The notes: a model not told the origin generated them from the sequence alone. A stretch of 38,038 bases of DNA from Bacteroidales bacterium (GCA_003251015.1 QKIO01000073.1:1-38038); one strand, 5' to 3'; shown: positions 1 through 7,787, counted from the stretch's first letter. Program-made: numbers and translations.

Positions 1-277
1 TTAATCAGCCATTGTCCCTTGAATCATACAACGTAAATTCGCGTCTTTCAAAATACGCAGAATGATCCAGGACGAGCATAAAAATGCCTACTTTAAGTTT
101 TTTTTTGTGGGGTGGCCTGTCTGTAATTCCTTTGAGCACAACGGTGGCGCTATGAATAGTTGCCGATTGCGGGATGCATACTTGTCCCAATAATATAAAG
201 CTTAATGCGGACTACAAACCTTAAAATTACAACTAAACGGCAATTATTTATTAGCACGTGTTATCGGCTTTTATATC
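1..277. other. Left flank with dispersed-repeat-like DNA, no convincing gene
   Basis: No supported gene is seen here. The minus strand has a 61-codon open frame (5-190), but its composition and lack of any recognisable motif argue against coding. Positions 238-268 hold CGGCAATTA followed by GTTATCGGC. The right flank carries GTTATCGGCAATTA on its minus strand (37885-37898), so both flanks hold related elements. I infer a host interspersed or cassette-boundary repeat; this was not tested. Confidence 0.4.
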
Positions 278-703
278 TTAGTTTCTAAATAATGGAAAAA
301 AAATAGACTTCAATTTTCCTTCCCCAGCATTATTATCATAGTTTGATTTAACCAAAAAATCGAAAAGCGACCTTCTTATCATATCAGGATGATTATTAGT
401 CTTGGTTACAATGTTTTCAACAATTATTTTCACTCTTCCCTTACAGTTATTTCTAAGCTGCCCATTAAATTTACTTAACTCTAATTCTTCTGCTTTAGAA
501 AGAGTTTGTTTACTTCTTAGTGCATTTATATTTGTATTAATAATGTTAAATTTGCTAATACTTTCTTTATACTCACTACTATTATATATCAAATTGAATA
601 TAATTGGCAAATCGAATCCTGTAAATTTTCCTGAACGAATCCTGTAAATTTGTGCATTATGTTCATAGTACATTTTTTCTACTTTCCGCATACCTTTGGT
701 CAT
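278..703 (-). CDS. Unknown 141-aa protein, flank gene, possibly N-terminally truncated
   Basis: I do not recognise this family. The protein is polar and lysine/asparagine rich, with no signal peptide or membrane segment and no visible catalytic motif. It is more AT-rich than the phage genes, like the ATPase gene at the other end of the window, and points the same way. If the prophage is excised in thought, this gene lies downstream of that ATPase in the same direction, so the two could have been one operon. A stop two codons before the ATG, in DNA that may already be phage, leaves open that the N-terminus was lost on insertion. Met11 is an alternative start. A 16-bp direct repeat (613-628 and 636-651) lies in its N-terminal part. 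Confidence 0.5.
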   Translation of the reverse strand: MTKGMRKVEKMYYEHNAQIYRIRSGKFTGFDLPIIFNLIYNSSEYKESISKFNIINTNINALRSKQTLSKAEELELSKFNGQLRNNCKGRVKIIVENIVTKTNNHPDMIRRSLFDFLVKSNYDNNAGEGKLKSIFFPLFRN

Positions 704-707
704 AAAT

Positions 708-742
708 TAGGGTACATCTGCGCTTATGCGAAATATACCCTA
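708..742. repeat. Imperfect palindrome downstream of the repressor
   Basis: The arms TAGGGTA (708-714) and TACCCTA (736-742) enclose a second pair, CGC (721-723) and GCG (728-730), around TTAT. It lies between the repressor stop and the flank gene, close to where the left prophage end should be. It could be a weak terminator or part of a transposase-binding end. The core CTTATGC recurs near the right end (36170-36176). There is no T-tract, so terminator function is doubtful. Confidence 0.35.
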
Positions 743-763
743 CTAAACAATAAGTAAATGCTT

Positions 764-1495
764 TTATTCCAATCGTACTACACCAATGACTATTGCTAGC
801 CCGGTTATCTCAGTCTTAGGGATTTCAAACGGCTCATAGTCTTTGTTGTCTGAGACTGCAAGGTAGTAATCCTCATTGCTGCTCTTCTTAAGCCGTTTTA
901 TTAGTATTCCCTGTTCGGTGGTGGCTATAACATGTACTTTGTTCCACTGGATGAATTGACTCTCTCTTATGATACGACAAGCCACAACATCACCACTATT
1001 GTATTTTGGATACATACTACTGCCTTTTACACGGATCATAAAATCAGTATTAATAAAATCAGGTATTTCATAGAAGCTTTGTATATCCTGCTCTTTTATG
1101 GCAAACTCCATATTACCAAAGCCACCAATGGCCTCTAATGTTACTAAAGGAATTCCTTTTTTAAGTTTGTCAGGTGTAGTTTTAATGGCCTCATAGGCCA
1201 CAGCAGATTCTGATGCTAAAAAATTAGAATTTTTTTCCTCTTGTTCAGAATACAGCATTTCACCCTCGCCCAGCAATAGCCATCTACCTCTAAGATTTTG
1301 GTAAAAGTCTAATATCTTGGCTATTTTATCTGAGCCCACCGCGCGATCAATGTCTTTGGGGTCGAATATACCCTTCTTCATCCCTGTAACCTCCATAAAT
1401 AAAGTGCGTCCACCTCCCACAGTGTCGGCGAAATAGATGATTCTTTTTCGAACAGTGTCTAAAAAATTAGATTTTTCTTCACTATTTTCTTGCAT
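764..1495 (-). CDS. Prophage repressor, S24/LexA-like with N-terminal HTH
   Basis: This is a 243-aa lysogeny repressor. Residues about 10-75 form a probable helix-turn-helix domain. Residues about 115-243 form an S24 peptidase domain with GSSM, where Ser160 is the likely catalytic serine, and Lys200 in LIKRL as the general base. Repressors of this family usually self-cleave on RecA activation, so SOS induction is likely, though I cannot place the cleavage site. Mu's own repressor is a different type; S24 repressors occur in other transposable phages. The gene diverges from the early operon. Two 14-bp operators flank its start, one inside codons 9-13. A TAnnTTTG box sits about 40 bp upstream, giving a leader of about 35 nt. 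Confidence 0.85.
   Translation of the reverse strand: MQENSEEKSNFLDTVRKRIIYFADTVGGGRTLFMEVTGMKKGIFDPKDIDRAVGSDKIAKILDFYQNLRGRWLLLGEGEMLYSEQEEKNSNFLASESAVAYEAIKTTPDKLKKGIPLVTLEAIGGFGNMEFAIKEQDIQSFYEIPDFINTDFMIRVKGSSMYPKYNSGDVVACRIIRESQFIQWNKVHVIATTEQGILIKRLKKSSNEDYYLAVSDNKDYEPFEIPKTEITGLAIVIGVVRLE
1458..1471. promoter_or_regulatory. Operator candidate O1, TCTAA-N4-TTAGA
   Basis: A perfect 14-bp inverted repeat inside the first codons of the repressor gene. It has the same form as O2, 41 bp away (about four helical turns). A one-mismatch copy lies at 1215-1228 inside the repressor. Binding by the repressor or by the early regulator is inferred. Confidence 0.55.
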
Positions 1496-1521
1496 AAGTC
1501 TAAAATATTAGATTATATTTG
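1489..1521 (+). promoter_or_regulatory. Early promoter of the transposition operon
   Basis: CTTG at 1489-1492, a 21-bp gap, then TATATTTG at 1514-1521 fits the Bacteroidota TTTG / TAnnTTTG promoter form. O2 lies inside the gap. The -7 box is half of a 9-bp inverted repeat (1514-1522 with 1535-1543) whose other half is the -7 box of the repressor promoter. Confidence 0.5.
1499..1512. promoter_or_regulatory. Operator candidate O2, TCTAA-N4-TTAGA
   Basis: A perfect 14-bp inverted repeat placed between the -33-like and -7-like boxes of the early (+) promoter, so bound protein would block early transcription. It is also in the 5' leader of the repressor message. Confidence 0.6.
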
Positions 1522-1535
1522 TCACATGTACAACA

Positions 1536-1565
1536 CAAATATATCAAAAATGATAACTGCACAAA
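1536..1565 (-). promoter_or_regulatory. Repressor promoter
   Basis: On the minus strand TTTG (1565-1562), 18 bp, then TATATTTG (1543-1536) fits the Bacteroidota consensus. Its start point would fall within a few bases of the early promoter's start, so the two promoters probably exclude each other. Confidence 0.45.
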
Positions 1566-1771
1566 TAATTAATCAGGAAGCCTATGAGCTTGGTAAGAAT
1601 ATTACCACGACTGATAGAATCCTAATTCAAAATAAATTAGGTGTCAAGGAGAATATAGTAAATGTTGTGCTTAGTGGCAAGCGTAAAGCTGAAAGAGGTC
1701 AGTCTAAGGATATCTTAGACTTAGCTCGTAAAATTGCTAAGATCAACCAACTTAAAGTAGATATTCTTTAG
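1550..1771 (+). CDS. Small early regulator, Ner/Cro-like (putative)
   Basis: This 73-aa basic protein is the first gene of the early operon and lies exactly where Mu has ner. It has a predicted helical middle part (residues about 18-60) compatible with a helix-turn-helix. Family assignment is by position and size only. Two earlier in-frame ATGs exist (1490 and 1526), but both lie before or at the expected transcription start, so 1550 is preferred. Its likely job is to turn down early and repressor transcription by binding the inverted repeat at 1514-1543 or the TCTAA/TTAGA sites. Confidence 0.6.
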   Translation: MITAQIINQEAYELGKNITTTDRILIQNKLGVKENIVNVVLSGKRKAERGQSKDILDLARKIAKINQLKVDIL

Positions 1772-1799
1772 ACAAAAGTAATTCAACTAATCCATAATC

Positions 1800-3887
1800 A
1801 TGCCTATTTACCACAACAATATACTATCTATCACACGCAAAGAGCTTGAAACCTGTGGTGTGTCTGTCTCTTATGTTGACCGTGCACTAGCAGGACAACG
1901 TAAAGGTGAGGTATATTGTTGGGAGCATCACAAGCAAGGCAAGCGAACTTACATTCATTATCATTCACTATTAGATAAATACAAAGCTTTAATCAAAGCG
2001 GTATTATGTGAAGGTTTGGAGCCTGAATTATGGATTAAGAAACATGAAGAAGAAAAGGCTCAAGCAAATATCGAGCAACTAACCGACCAAATAACAAGTC
2101 TTGTTACTTCTAACCCTAACGAAATTGAAGTGTTATCTAACACAGGCTTATTCACGCCTAGCGAAGTTCATCAGATAGCACGTGCAGCTGCTTGGTTGCG
2201 AATAATCAATGAATTTGATGTAAAGAAAGCTCGCAAATTAGGCTTTAAGAGCATCAAAGATTTTAGACAAGAAGTATTTAAACGCTGTTTAAATGAGCAA
2301 ACAGCCACCCCTCCTTTAGTAAAATTCAAAAAGGGAGTTGTAACGAGTGTTAGATGGTTGGTTGAGAAACTTGCTGTTTCATACAAAGAAGATGGTATTT
2401 CATGCTTAATCCACGGTGGCATGGGTAATGTTAACCGTGAAAAGAAAGATCAACAGATAAACGCTAAGCTTATCCAGTTGGCTTCTGAGCCTGTAAAATA
2501 TTCTTGGGAAGATTTATCGTTAATGTATAACGATTGGGCCGAAGCTTTCGGCAAAGAAATGTTAACCACATCAACGATTAAACAGCATTTAAACACGCCT
2601 AAAATCAAAAAGGTGTGGTATTACGCACGTCATGGAAAGCATGCAGCGGATAACGAATTACAACCGCTTATCAATCGGGAAACACCATCATTCCCTGATG
2701 CACTTTGGTCTATTGATGGTACTACCATGCAGTTGTACTACTTAGACGAAAACGGCAAGATTAAAAGCGACTTATACGCCTACTTCGTTACCGATGCAAA
2801 CAGCGGTGCAATATTAGGTTATTCAGTAGCATTTGCCGAAAACAGTGGTATGGTAGAAGATGCGCTTCGTAATGCCATTATTACATACGAGAACAAACCG
2901 TTCCAAATACAGTACGATAATTCATCAGCCAACATTTCTTATACCGTTCAGCACTTAATGAGCAACATGAGCCGTGTTCACTTTCCTTGTGAACCATACA
3001 AAGGCCGTTCGAAATACGTTGAGAGCATCATCGGACACTTTCAGCAGCGTGAATTGCGCAAACTTCCAAACTTCAAAGGGGGAAACATTACAACTAAACA
3101 CCTTAACTCTAAGGCTAATCCGGAACTATTAGCATTCTACAAGAAAAATCCGGAGAAATTACCTAATCGTGAGGGAGTATTAGAGCAGTTTCACAAGTCG
3201 GTGAAAGTATTCAATAACAGAGGTGAGAAACGTGACCAATACGGCCGTTTTTATGGCTCGAGTAAACTAGACCGTTACACTACAATCGAACACGAGAAAC
3301 GTGAGAAACTAAACTACTTCGACCGCTTAAGCTTGTTTATGATCGAACAGCGTGACCCGTACCCATATACAACAGACGGTATCAAACTAAGCATCAAAGG
3401 AAAGAACAATGATAAAGCTTATCACTTCATTGTTCCAGACGGTGATGGTATTGGAGACTTTATTTTCTCTAACGAGAACCTTGGGAACAAATTTAAAGTG
3501 CGCATCGATAAGGATAACCCGGACATGATTGCACTTTACAAAGAAAGCGGATCAGGCGATAAGAAGAAAAGCGTATTTGTCGACTTCGCTTACAACAAAG
3601 AACGCTATGCAGCTTGTGTGGCCGACATGAAAGAAGGTAAGAACGCAAAGTATGTGCTATTCAAACAGAAGCAAGAAGAATGGGGACAAGATTACTCTGT
3701 TCGTGAGTTAGAAAAACAAATGATCACGCTTGGTGAAATGCAAGCAACCGGAACTGAAGGTTTTGGTTGGTGGGATTCAGATAAGATTGCTACCAACGCT
3801 AACGAAGCAGAACAGGAAGATGTTGCGAACGGCATGAGTGACGGTTACAGCGAACGACAACGCAAAATATTAAACATAGGGAAATAA
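1800..3887 (+). CDS. MuA-like DDE transposase, subunit A
   Basis: This 695-aa protein is the DNA strand transferase that cuts the prophage ends and joins them to target DNA in integration and replicative transposition. An N-terminal helical DNA-binding region is followed by an integrase (rve) core. The catalytic triad is visible as Asp306 in SIDGT, Asp373 in QYDNS and Glu408 in KYVES, with the D-35-E spacing of the DDE superfamily. A basic C-terminal part (about 480-695) would contain the beta-barrel and the MuB-contact region. MuA is 663 aa, so length fits. The MuB-like ATPase gene follows 63 nt later. Two copies of the TTTAAA-N5-TTTAAA pattern fall inside the gene (2277-2293, 2577-2593). 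Confidence 0.95.
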   Translation: MPIYHNNILSITRKELETCGVSVSYVDRALAGQRKGEVYCWEHHKQGKRTYIHYHSLLDKYKALIKAVLCEGLEPELWIKKHEEEKAQANIEQLTDQITSLVTSNPNEIEVLSNTGLFTPSEVHQIARAAAWLRIINEFDVKKARKLGFKSIKDFRQEVFKRCLNEQTATPPLVKFKKGVVTSVRWLVEKLAVSYKEDGISCLIHGGMGNVNREKKDQQINAKLIQLASEPVKYSWEDLSLMYNDWAEAFGKEMLTTSTIKQHLNTPKIKKVWYYARHGKHAADNELQPLINRETPSFPDALWSIDGTTMQLYYLDENGKIKSDLYAYFVTDANSGAILGYSVAFAENSGMVEDALRNAIITYENKPFQIQYDNSSANISYTVQHLMSNMSRVHFPCEPYKGRSKYVESIIGHFQQRELRKLPNFKGGNITTKHLNSKANPELLAFYKKNPEKLPNREGVLEQFHKSVKVFNNRGEKRDQYGRFYGSSKLDRYTTIEHEKREKLNYFDRLSLFMIEQRDPYPYTTDGIKLSIKGKNNDKAYHFIVPDGDGIGDFIFSNENLGNKFKVRIDKDNPDMIALYKESGSGDKKKSVFVDFAYNKERYAACVADMKEGKNAKYVLFKQKQEEWGQDYSVRELEKQMITLGEMQATGTEGFGWWDSDKIATNANEAEQEDVANGMSDGYSERQRKILNIGK

Positions 3888-3950
3888 AAAAAGGCGCACC
3901 GCTAACCACAACTGTACGCCTAATTATTAATAACAATCTAAAACAAAAGT

Positions 3951-4886
3951 ATGAAAGATTACACATTAGAGCAAAAAAGGGAGCTGAGGGATAAGATTAT
4001 TACCCTTCAGGAAGCTTCGGGATTGTCGGGCAATAACTTTGCTGTACAACGTTTAGGCTTTTCAAATGGGTCTAAATTCAGCCACATCCGAAACAATTGG
4101 GATAAACCTGGAATGGTTGGACTGGAGACTTGGGAAGTTATAGAGAAGTATGTATCGCAATCAGAAGATTACACAGGTATACCTACCGCTAACCTTAAAA
4201 AGGTTTGGGAAACATGCGAACGTGCCTATTCTCTTAAAAAAGCAATGGCCGTAATTGGTGAAGGTGGCTTTGGAAAAACATTTGCCTTAGAGAAGTACAA
4301 GCAGCACATCGAAAGAGAAAAGCGTTTTCAGGTAGTTTATTTTGATGCATCTATGGTGAAAACCAACAAGCAGTTTGTTGTTGGCTTGATGCAAGCTTTA
4401 GACTGTCACAAACCAGGCACAATGGCAGCACAGTTAATGGAAATGCGCTCGGTAGTTACCAAACGTGATATTCTTATTTGCATTGATGAAGTCAGTAGCT
4501 TAGAGAGCCACAACATCACCATTATTAAAGATGTTATGACAGCCTTTAAAGACTTATGCGGTATCGTCTTTGCAGGAACTCCTTACTTCATCAACAATTT
4601 AAACCGTGGCGCAATTCGCGACCGTCACCTATTTAGTGAGACACGCGACCGCCTGTTTATGCTACCCGAGCAGCTACAGAAACCAACCGAAGAGGAAGCA
4701 CTAGCCATATTTAAAGCAAATGGTATTGTAGACAATGAAGAGCTTGAGATTGTAATGGGGCGCAAACCTGAGTTTAAAACTCACTCTTGGTTGGCTAAGC
4801 GCACATTCAGAGGTATTAAAGACTGCATCGACATGATTAAAATGACAAACATCCCAGCAATAAACTACGACAACATACAACTATGA
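3951..4886 (+). CDS. MuB-like AAA+ ATPase, transposition target activator
   Basis: This 311-aa protein binds target DNA in an ATP-dependent way and stimulates the transposase. Residues about 5-60 are a probable HTH region, as in MuB. The AAA+ part has Walker A GEGGFGKT at residues 103-110 and Walker B ICIDE with Asp179/Glu180. It lies directly downstream of the transposase in the same operon, as in Mu. Its stop overlaps the next start by four bases (ATGA), which suggests translational coupling. In a lysogen, MuB also gives target immunity by staying off DNA near bound transposase. Confidence 0.92.
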   Translation: MKDYTLEQKRELRDKIITLQEASGLSGNNFAVQRLGFSNGSKFSHIRNNWDKPGMVGLETWEVIEKYVSQSEDYTGIPTANLKKVWETCERAYSLKKAMAVIGEGGFGKTFALEKYKQHIEREKRFQVVYFDASMVKTNKQFVVGLMQALDCHKPGTMAAQLMEMRSVVTKRDILICIDEVSSLESHNITIIKDVMTAFKDLCGIVFAGTPYFINNLNRGAIRDRHLFSETRDRLFMLPEQLQKPTEEEALAIFKANGIVDNEELEIVMGRKPEFKTHSWLAKRTFRGIKDCIDMIKMTNIPAINYDNIQL

Positions 4887-5104
4887 AAAACACAACATTC
4901 ACAAACCAAACAATTGAAGTATGCAGAACCTGTGGCGGAGAAGGTGCATTACTAGAATTTTCAGCCACAATACTTAAAGACGTGGTATGCCCAACCTGCA
5001 AAGGTGAAGGCATGGTAACAGTAATCAGAAAAATTGAAGTCACTATTCTTCCCAAATCAGCTCACAAATCTAAGACATTAACACTGGAAGCAGCCGAAAA
5101 TTAA
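4883..5104 (+). CDS. Small zinc-ribbon protein with two CxxC(G/K)GEG knuckles
   Basis: This 73-aa protein has CRTCGGEG (residues about 14-21) and CPTCKGEG (about 36-43), a four-cysteine zinc site like half of the DnaJ central domain. Function is unknown. Small zinc proteins of this kind are common in phage early operons, where they may be chaperone mimics or DNA/RNA binders. The start overlaps the end of the MuB-like gene. Confidence 0.7.
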   Translation: MKNTTFTNQTIEVCRTCGGEGALLEFSATILKDVVCPTCKGEGMVTVIRKIEVTILPKSAHKSKTLTLEAAEN

Positions 5105-5125
5105 TAACACATAATTAGTTAAATC

Positions 5126-5800
5126 ATGAGCATAGAAAACAAAACTGTAGGAGAGCTAACACCCGAGGAACTTGAGGTGTTGTTAGAACAAAAGCGAAAA
5201 GAGAAAGCTGCCGAACGCTTAAAAGCCAAAGAGAAGTACGAAACCGGACGTAATACATTCGTTACTCAATTAGTAGCTGAAGCTAAAGAACTGGAACAGC
5301 TATTAATTGCCTTTAAAACAAAGTGCTTCATCGGCTTTGAAGAATTTAGAGAACAGGCTAACCGATATGGCGACATCAGAACCAACAGTAAAGGTGGTTT
5401 CAGTTTACGAAACAACGAGACAGGTGCAATGGCACGTTTAGAACGCAACAAGGTGATCGAGAACGATGAGCGTTTGGATATGGCCATCCCTCTAATTAAC
5501 GAGTTCTTAGAAGATACGGTGAAAAAGCGCAGCCTTGCAGACTACAAATTCATCGCTGCATTAATGGCAAAGAATAAGAAGGGTGACTTCTCTAGGGCTA
5601 GTTTAAACATCCTTATCTCGCAGAAAACAAACTACGAAGATAATCGTTGGGTTCGTGCCATTGAGTTAATCGAAGAGAGCTTTGTAGAACGTGGCATTAG
5701 CTACTCCATAAGCTTCTTTGAGAAAGATGATACTGACAAGGATAAAGCAATTTCGCTGAATTTCTCAGCTCTTAAAGTTGAATTACCAACTAGCAATTAA
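5126..5800 (+). CDS. DUF3164-like early protein
   Basis: This 224-aa protein resembles the DUF3164 family found in the early region of many Mu-like phages. It has a charged coiled-coil-like N-terminus (residues about 10-70, rich in Glu and Lys), then a mixed domain with a typical ANRYGDIRTNSKGGFSLRN stretch. No enzymatic motif is seen. The family has no settled function; its position between transposition genes and gemA suggests a DNA-related early role. A TTTAAA-N5-TTTAAA element follows its stop. Confidence 0.75.
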   Translation: MSIENKTVGELTPEELEVLLEQKRKEKAAERLKAKEKYETGRNTFVTQLVAEAKELEQLLIAFKTKCFIGFEEFREQANRYGDIRTNSKGGFSLRNNETGAMARLERNKVIENDERLDMAIPLINEFLEDTVKKRSLADYKFIAALMAKNKKGDFSRASLNILISQKTNYEDNRWVRAIELIEESFVERGISYSISFFEKDDTDKDKAISLNFSALKVELPTSN

Positions 5801-5812
5801 ACACCATTTAAA
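5796..5812 (+). repeat. TTTAAA-N5-TTTAAA element, copy before the DUF4494-like gene
   Basis: Sequence ATTAAA-CACCA-TTTAAA, one mismatch in the first half-site. It ends 18 nt before the start codon at 5831 and reads in gene orientation. Confidence 0.6.
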
Positions 5813-5830
5813 CCTTTAACAAACACAATA

Positions 5831-6310
5831 ATGAACAACTTATTTGAGTGCAAAGTAAAGTACCACAAGATAGACGAGGCTTCGGGGCAACAAAAGAAAG
5901 TATCTGAAACCTACCTTTTAGATGCAGTTTCATTCACCGAAGCTGAAGCTCGTATTCATAAAGAAATGGAGCAAATAATAAGCGGTGAGTTCACTGTTAC
6001 CAATGTTCGCAAAGCAAACTACACCGAAATCTTCGACAATGAAGATGGCGACCGATGGTTTAAGTGTAAAGTGTCCTTTTTAGCTATTGATGCCATTAGC
6101 GGAAAGGAACGCAAAGCGACCTCGCAAATATTAGTGAAAACTAATGACATTAAAAAAGCCTACGACAACATCATGGACGGAATGAATGGAATGACCATTG
6201 ATTTTGAGATCAATGCCATTGCTGAGAGCCCAATACTAGACTTCTTTAGTTTCGACCTTGAGGAAGCTGCCAAAAACATGGTAGATAAAACAAAAGCCTA
6301 CAAAGAATAA
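5831..6310 (+). CDS. DUF4494-like protein
   Basis: This 159-aa protein has two copies of a similar unit: LFECKVKYHKID... in the first half and WFKCKVSFLAID... in the second. Each is followed by a helical segment. This looks like DUF4494, a family I know mainly from Bacteroidota genomes and their mobile elements. Function is unknown. No membrane segment or signal peptide is visible. It lies in the early/middle operon. Confidence 0.6.
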   Translation: MNNLFECKVKYHKIDEASGQQKKVSETYLLDAVSFTEAEARIHKEMEQIISGEFTVTNVRKANYTEIFDNEDGDRWFKCKVSFLAIDAISGKERKATSQILVKTNDIKKAYDNIMDGMNGMTIDFEINAIAESPILDFFSFDLEEAAKNMVDKTKAYKE

Positions 6311-6313
6311 TCC

Positions 6314-6353
6314 TCCTGAATGGTTCTCGGGTGGTTCGATTCCACCCACAGGA
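6314..6353 (+). ncRNA. tRNA T-arm/acceptor-like element (half-tRNA)
   Basis: A six-base-pair stem GGGTGG (6329-6334) / CCACCC (6342-6347) closes a 7-nt loop TTCGATT. This matches the tRNA T-arm consensus GTTCGATTC exactly. It is nested in an outer pairing TCCTG (6314-6318) / CAGGA (6349-6353), followed by ACA, like a tRNA 3' end. There is no room for, or sign of, D and anticodon arms, so this is not a functional tRNA. It may be a degraded tRNA tail or a tRNA-like regulatory structure. Confidence 0.5.
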
Positions 6354-6367
6354 ACAATGCATACGCA

Positions 6368-6384
6368 TTTAAACACTATTTAAA
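6368..6384 (+). repeat. TTTAAA-N5-TTTAAA element, copy before the cytosine methylase
   Basis: TTTAAA-CACTA-TTTAAA, both half-sites perfect, ending 11 nt before the start codon at 6396 and in gene orientation. Confidence 0.7.
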
Positions 6385-6395
6385 CAATCATTATC

Positions 6396-7091
6396 ATGTC
6401 TCAAAAAGTTATAAAACTACTAGACTTATGCTGTAAAGCCGGGGGTTGTTCTATGGGTTACCATAAAGCTGCTTTGGATTTAGGTTATAAAATAGAGATA
6501 ACAGGCATTGATATTGAGCCACAAGCAAATTATCCGTTTGAGTTTGTCCAGGCTGATGCAGTTGAGTTTCTTAAAAGCAATTGGCAAGACTACACACATT
6601 TGCATGCTTCACCACCTTGTCAGGAGTACAGTGTTTCAACTGCTCATTTAAGACAAAAAGTGAAAATTTATCGTGATAACCTGGATGAACTTCGTGAATT
6701 AATGCAAAAGACAGGTTTGCCAGGTGTTATTGAAAATGTGCCAAATGCACCCTTACGACCAGATATTGTATTACGTGGTGATATGTTTGGATTAAAAGTA
6801 TTACGCAAACGTCATTTTGAACTAGTGAATTGGTGGGCAATGAACCCTGTTATGCCAAAGAAAAATGGTTCTGTTGCCGAAGGTGATTATGTTTCCGTTT
6901 ATGGCAAATGTGGGATTAAGAAGTCAGGTAAGGGAAAGGCTGTTCAGCCAAAGTTTAAGAAGCGTACAATCAAAGAAACATGGAAATATGCCATGGGAAT
7001 TGATTGGATTACCAGGGATGAAGAATTAGCCGAAGCAATTCCCCCGGAATACACAAGATTTATTGGTCGTGAATTTTTCAGAACATCATAG
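6396..7091 (+). CDS. C5-cytosine DNA methyltransferase-like protein
   Basis: This 231-aa protein would transfer a methyl group from S-adenosylmethionine to cytosine in DNA. Motif I is present as LLDLCCKAGGCSMG near the N-terminus, motif IV as SPPCQEYS with the nucleophilic cysteine, and motif VI as IENV. The C-terminal ending IPPEYTRFIGREF is typical of phage members. It is shorter than restriction-associated C5 methylases (about 300-400 aa) and has a small target-recognition region. No restriction enzyme gene is adjacent, so it is an orphan, likely protecting phage DNA or altering regulation. A TTTAAA-N5-TTTAAA element sits just before its start. Confidence 0.8.
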   Translation: MSQKVIKLLDLCCKAGGCSMGYHKAALDLGYKIEITGIDIEPQANYPFEFVQADAVEFLKSNWQDYTHLHASPPCQEYSVSTAHLRQKVKIYRDNLDELRELMQKTGLPGVIENVPNAPLRPDIVLRGDMFGLKVLRKRHFELVNWWAMNPVMPKKNGSVAEGDYVSVYGKCGIKKSGKGKAVQPKFKKRTIKETWKYAMGIDWITRDEELAEAIPPEYTRFIGREFFRTS

Positions 7092-7113
7092 ATATTAACC
7101 AAAAACAAACAAT

Positions 7114-7266
7114 ATGGAATGGTACGATTATTTCACACTAGCAGGATGCTTTGGAGTGATTGGGTTCATCGTTTGGGGCAGCATTAACGCCCTTAGAAAA
7201 GAAGAAACCAAGAGCACACAAACACAAAAACTATCTAGCTACGACAAACGCATCGAAAACAAATAG
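7114..7266 (+). CDS. Small membrane protein, 50 aa
   Basis: This short gene encodes a protein starting MEWYDYFTLAG, with one hydrophobic segment (residues about 8-25, ending GSINAL) and a basic, polar tail. It starts 22 nt after the methylase stop and ends 4 nt before the GemA-like start, so it fits the operon spacing well. A longer frame of the GemA-like gene runs across it from 7160, but the spacing favours two genes. Function is unknown. Confidence 0.6.
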   Translation: MEWYDYFTLAGCFGVIGFIVWGSINALRKEETKSTQTQKLSSYDKRIENK

Positions 7267-7270
7267 CCTT

Positions 7271-7783
7271 ATGACAGCATTTCTAACCATCAAACAAAAA
7301 CGGCAGCGTTATCACCGTCTATTGTTAGCATTGGGCGAAGCACGTCACAAAGAAGTGATTGTAGAGGCTCAATTTGGCGTAACAAGCACCACCGATTTAA
7401 ACGAACAGCAGCTAGATTCTTTAATTGCAGATGCACAGCAGCGTTTAAATCGGCTTAAGACTCCAAAGCCTAACAATGCACCAAGCGAAGCCGAACAGAA
7501 GCTGCTACGCACATGGCGCAACAAGTGCCTTTTAGTTCTTAATGAGCGAGGCATTACAGCCACACCCAAAGACTGGTCGCCTGTAAATAACGAGCTTGCT
7601 AAGAAGCAATATCAATGGATATTGAGCGAAAGCCAACTGCAGAAAGGCATGGTTAACCGTAAAGGCCTGTGGGCATTTAAAACGGTAGACGATCTGAAGA
7701 AGCTCTTTAAACAGCTTGCTTCCATCCGCGATAAGCAAGAGGTGAGAGATCAAAAATTGAAAGATTTATCAGTTAAAAATTAA
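7271..7783 (+). CDS. GemA-like regulatory protein (Mu gp16 family, DUF1018-like)
   Basis: This 170-aa protein resembles the GemA/gp16 family of Mu-like phages: a basic N-terminal part (MTAFLTIKQKRQRYHRLLLA), a middle helical region, then an SxxQLxK...GLWAFKT segment. In Mu, GemA modulates expression of host genes including DNA gyrase; here that role is inferred from similarity and position. The start at 7271 is preferred over an in-frame upstream start at 7160 because it follows the small membrane gene without overlap. Confidence 0.65.
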   Translation: MTAFLTIKQKRQRYHRLLLALGEARHKEVIVEAQFGVTSTTDLNEQQLDSLIADAQQRLNRLKTPKPNNAPSEAEQKLLRTWRNKCLLVLNERGITATPKDWSPVNNELAKKQYQWILSESQLQKGMVNRKGLWAFKTVDDLKKLFKQLASIRDKQEVRDQKLKDLSVKN

Positions 7784-7787
7784 GAAT

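Noticed and set aside
5-190. 61-codon minus-strand frame at the left edge
   Set aside because: No motif, no ribosome-binding context and repeat-like DNA; probably chance.
1490-1549. Longer N-terminus for the early regulator
   Set aside because: These codons overlap the repressor start, operator O2 and the promoter; the ATG at 1550 fits the predicted transcript.
1703-1719. TCTAA...TTAGA pair inside the early regulator gene as another operator
   Set aside because: Spacer is 7 nt instead of 4, so it does not match O1 and O2.
3890-3935. Hairpin GGCG/CGCC after the transposase as a terminator
   Set aside because: Short stem, large loop and no T-run; the operon clearly continues into the MuB-like gene.
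6280-6356. Complete tRNA gene
   Set aside because: Only T-arm and acceptor end are present; no D-arm, anticodon arm or full acceptor 5' strand.
7160-7270. Upstream extension of the GemA-like protein
   Set aside because: Overlaps a better-placed small membrane gene (7114-7266); the ATG at 7271 gives normal spacing.
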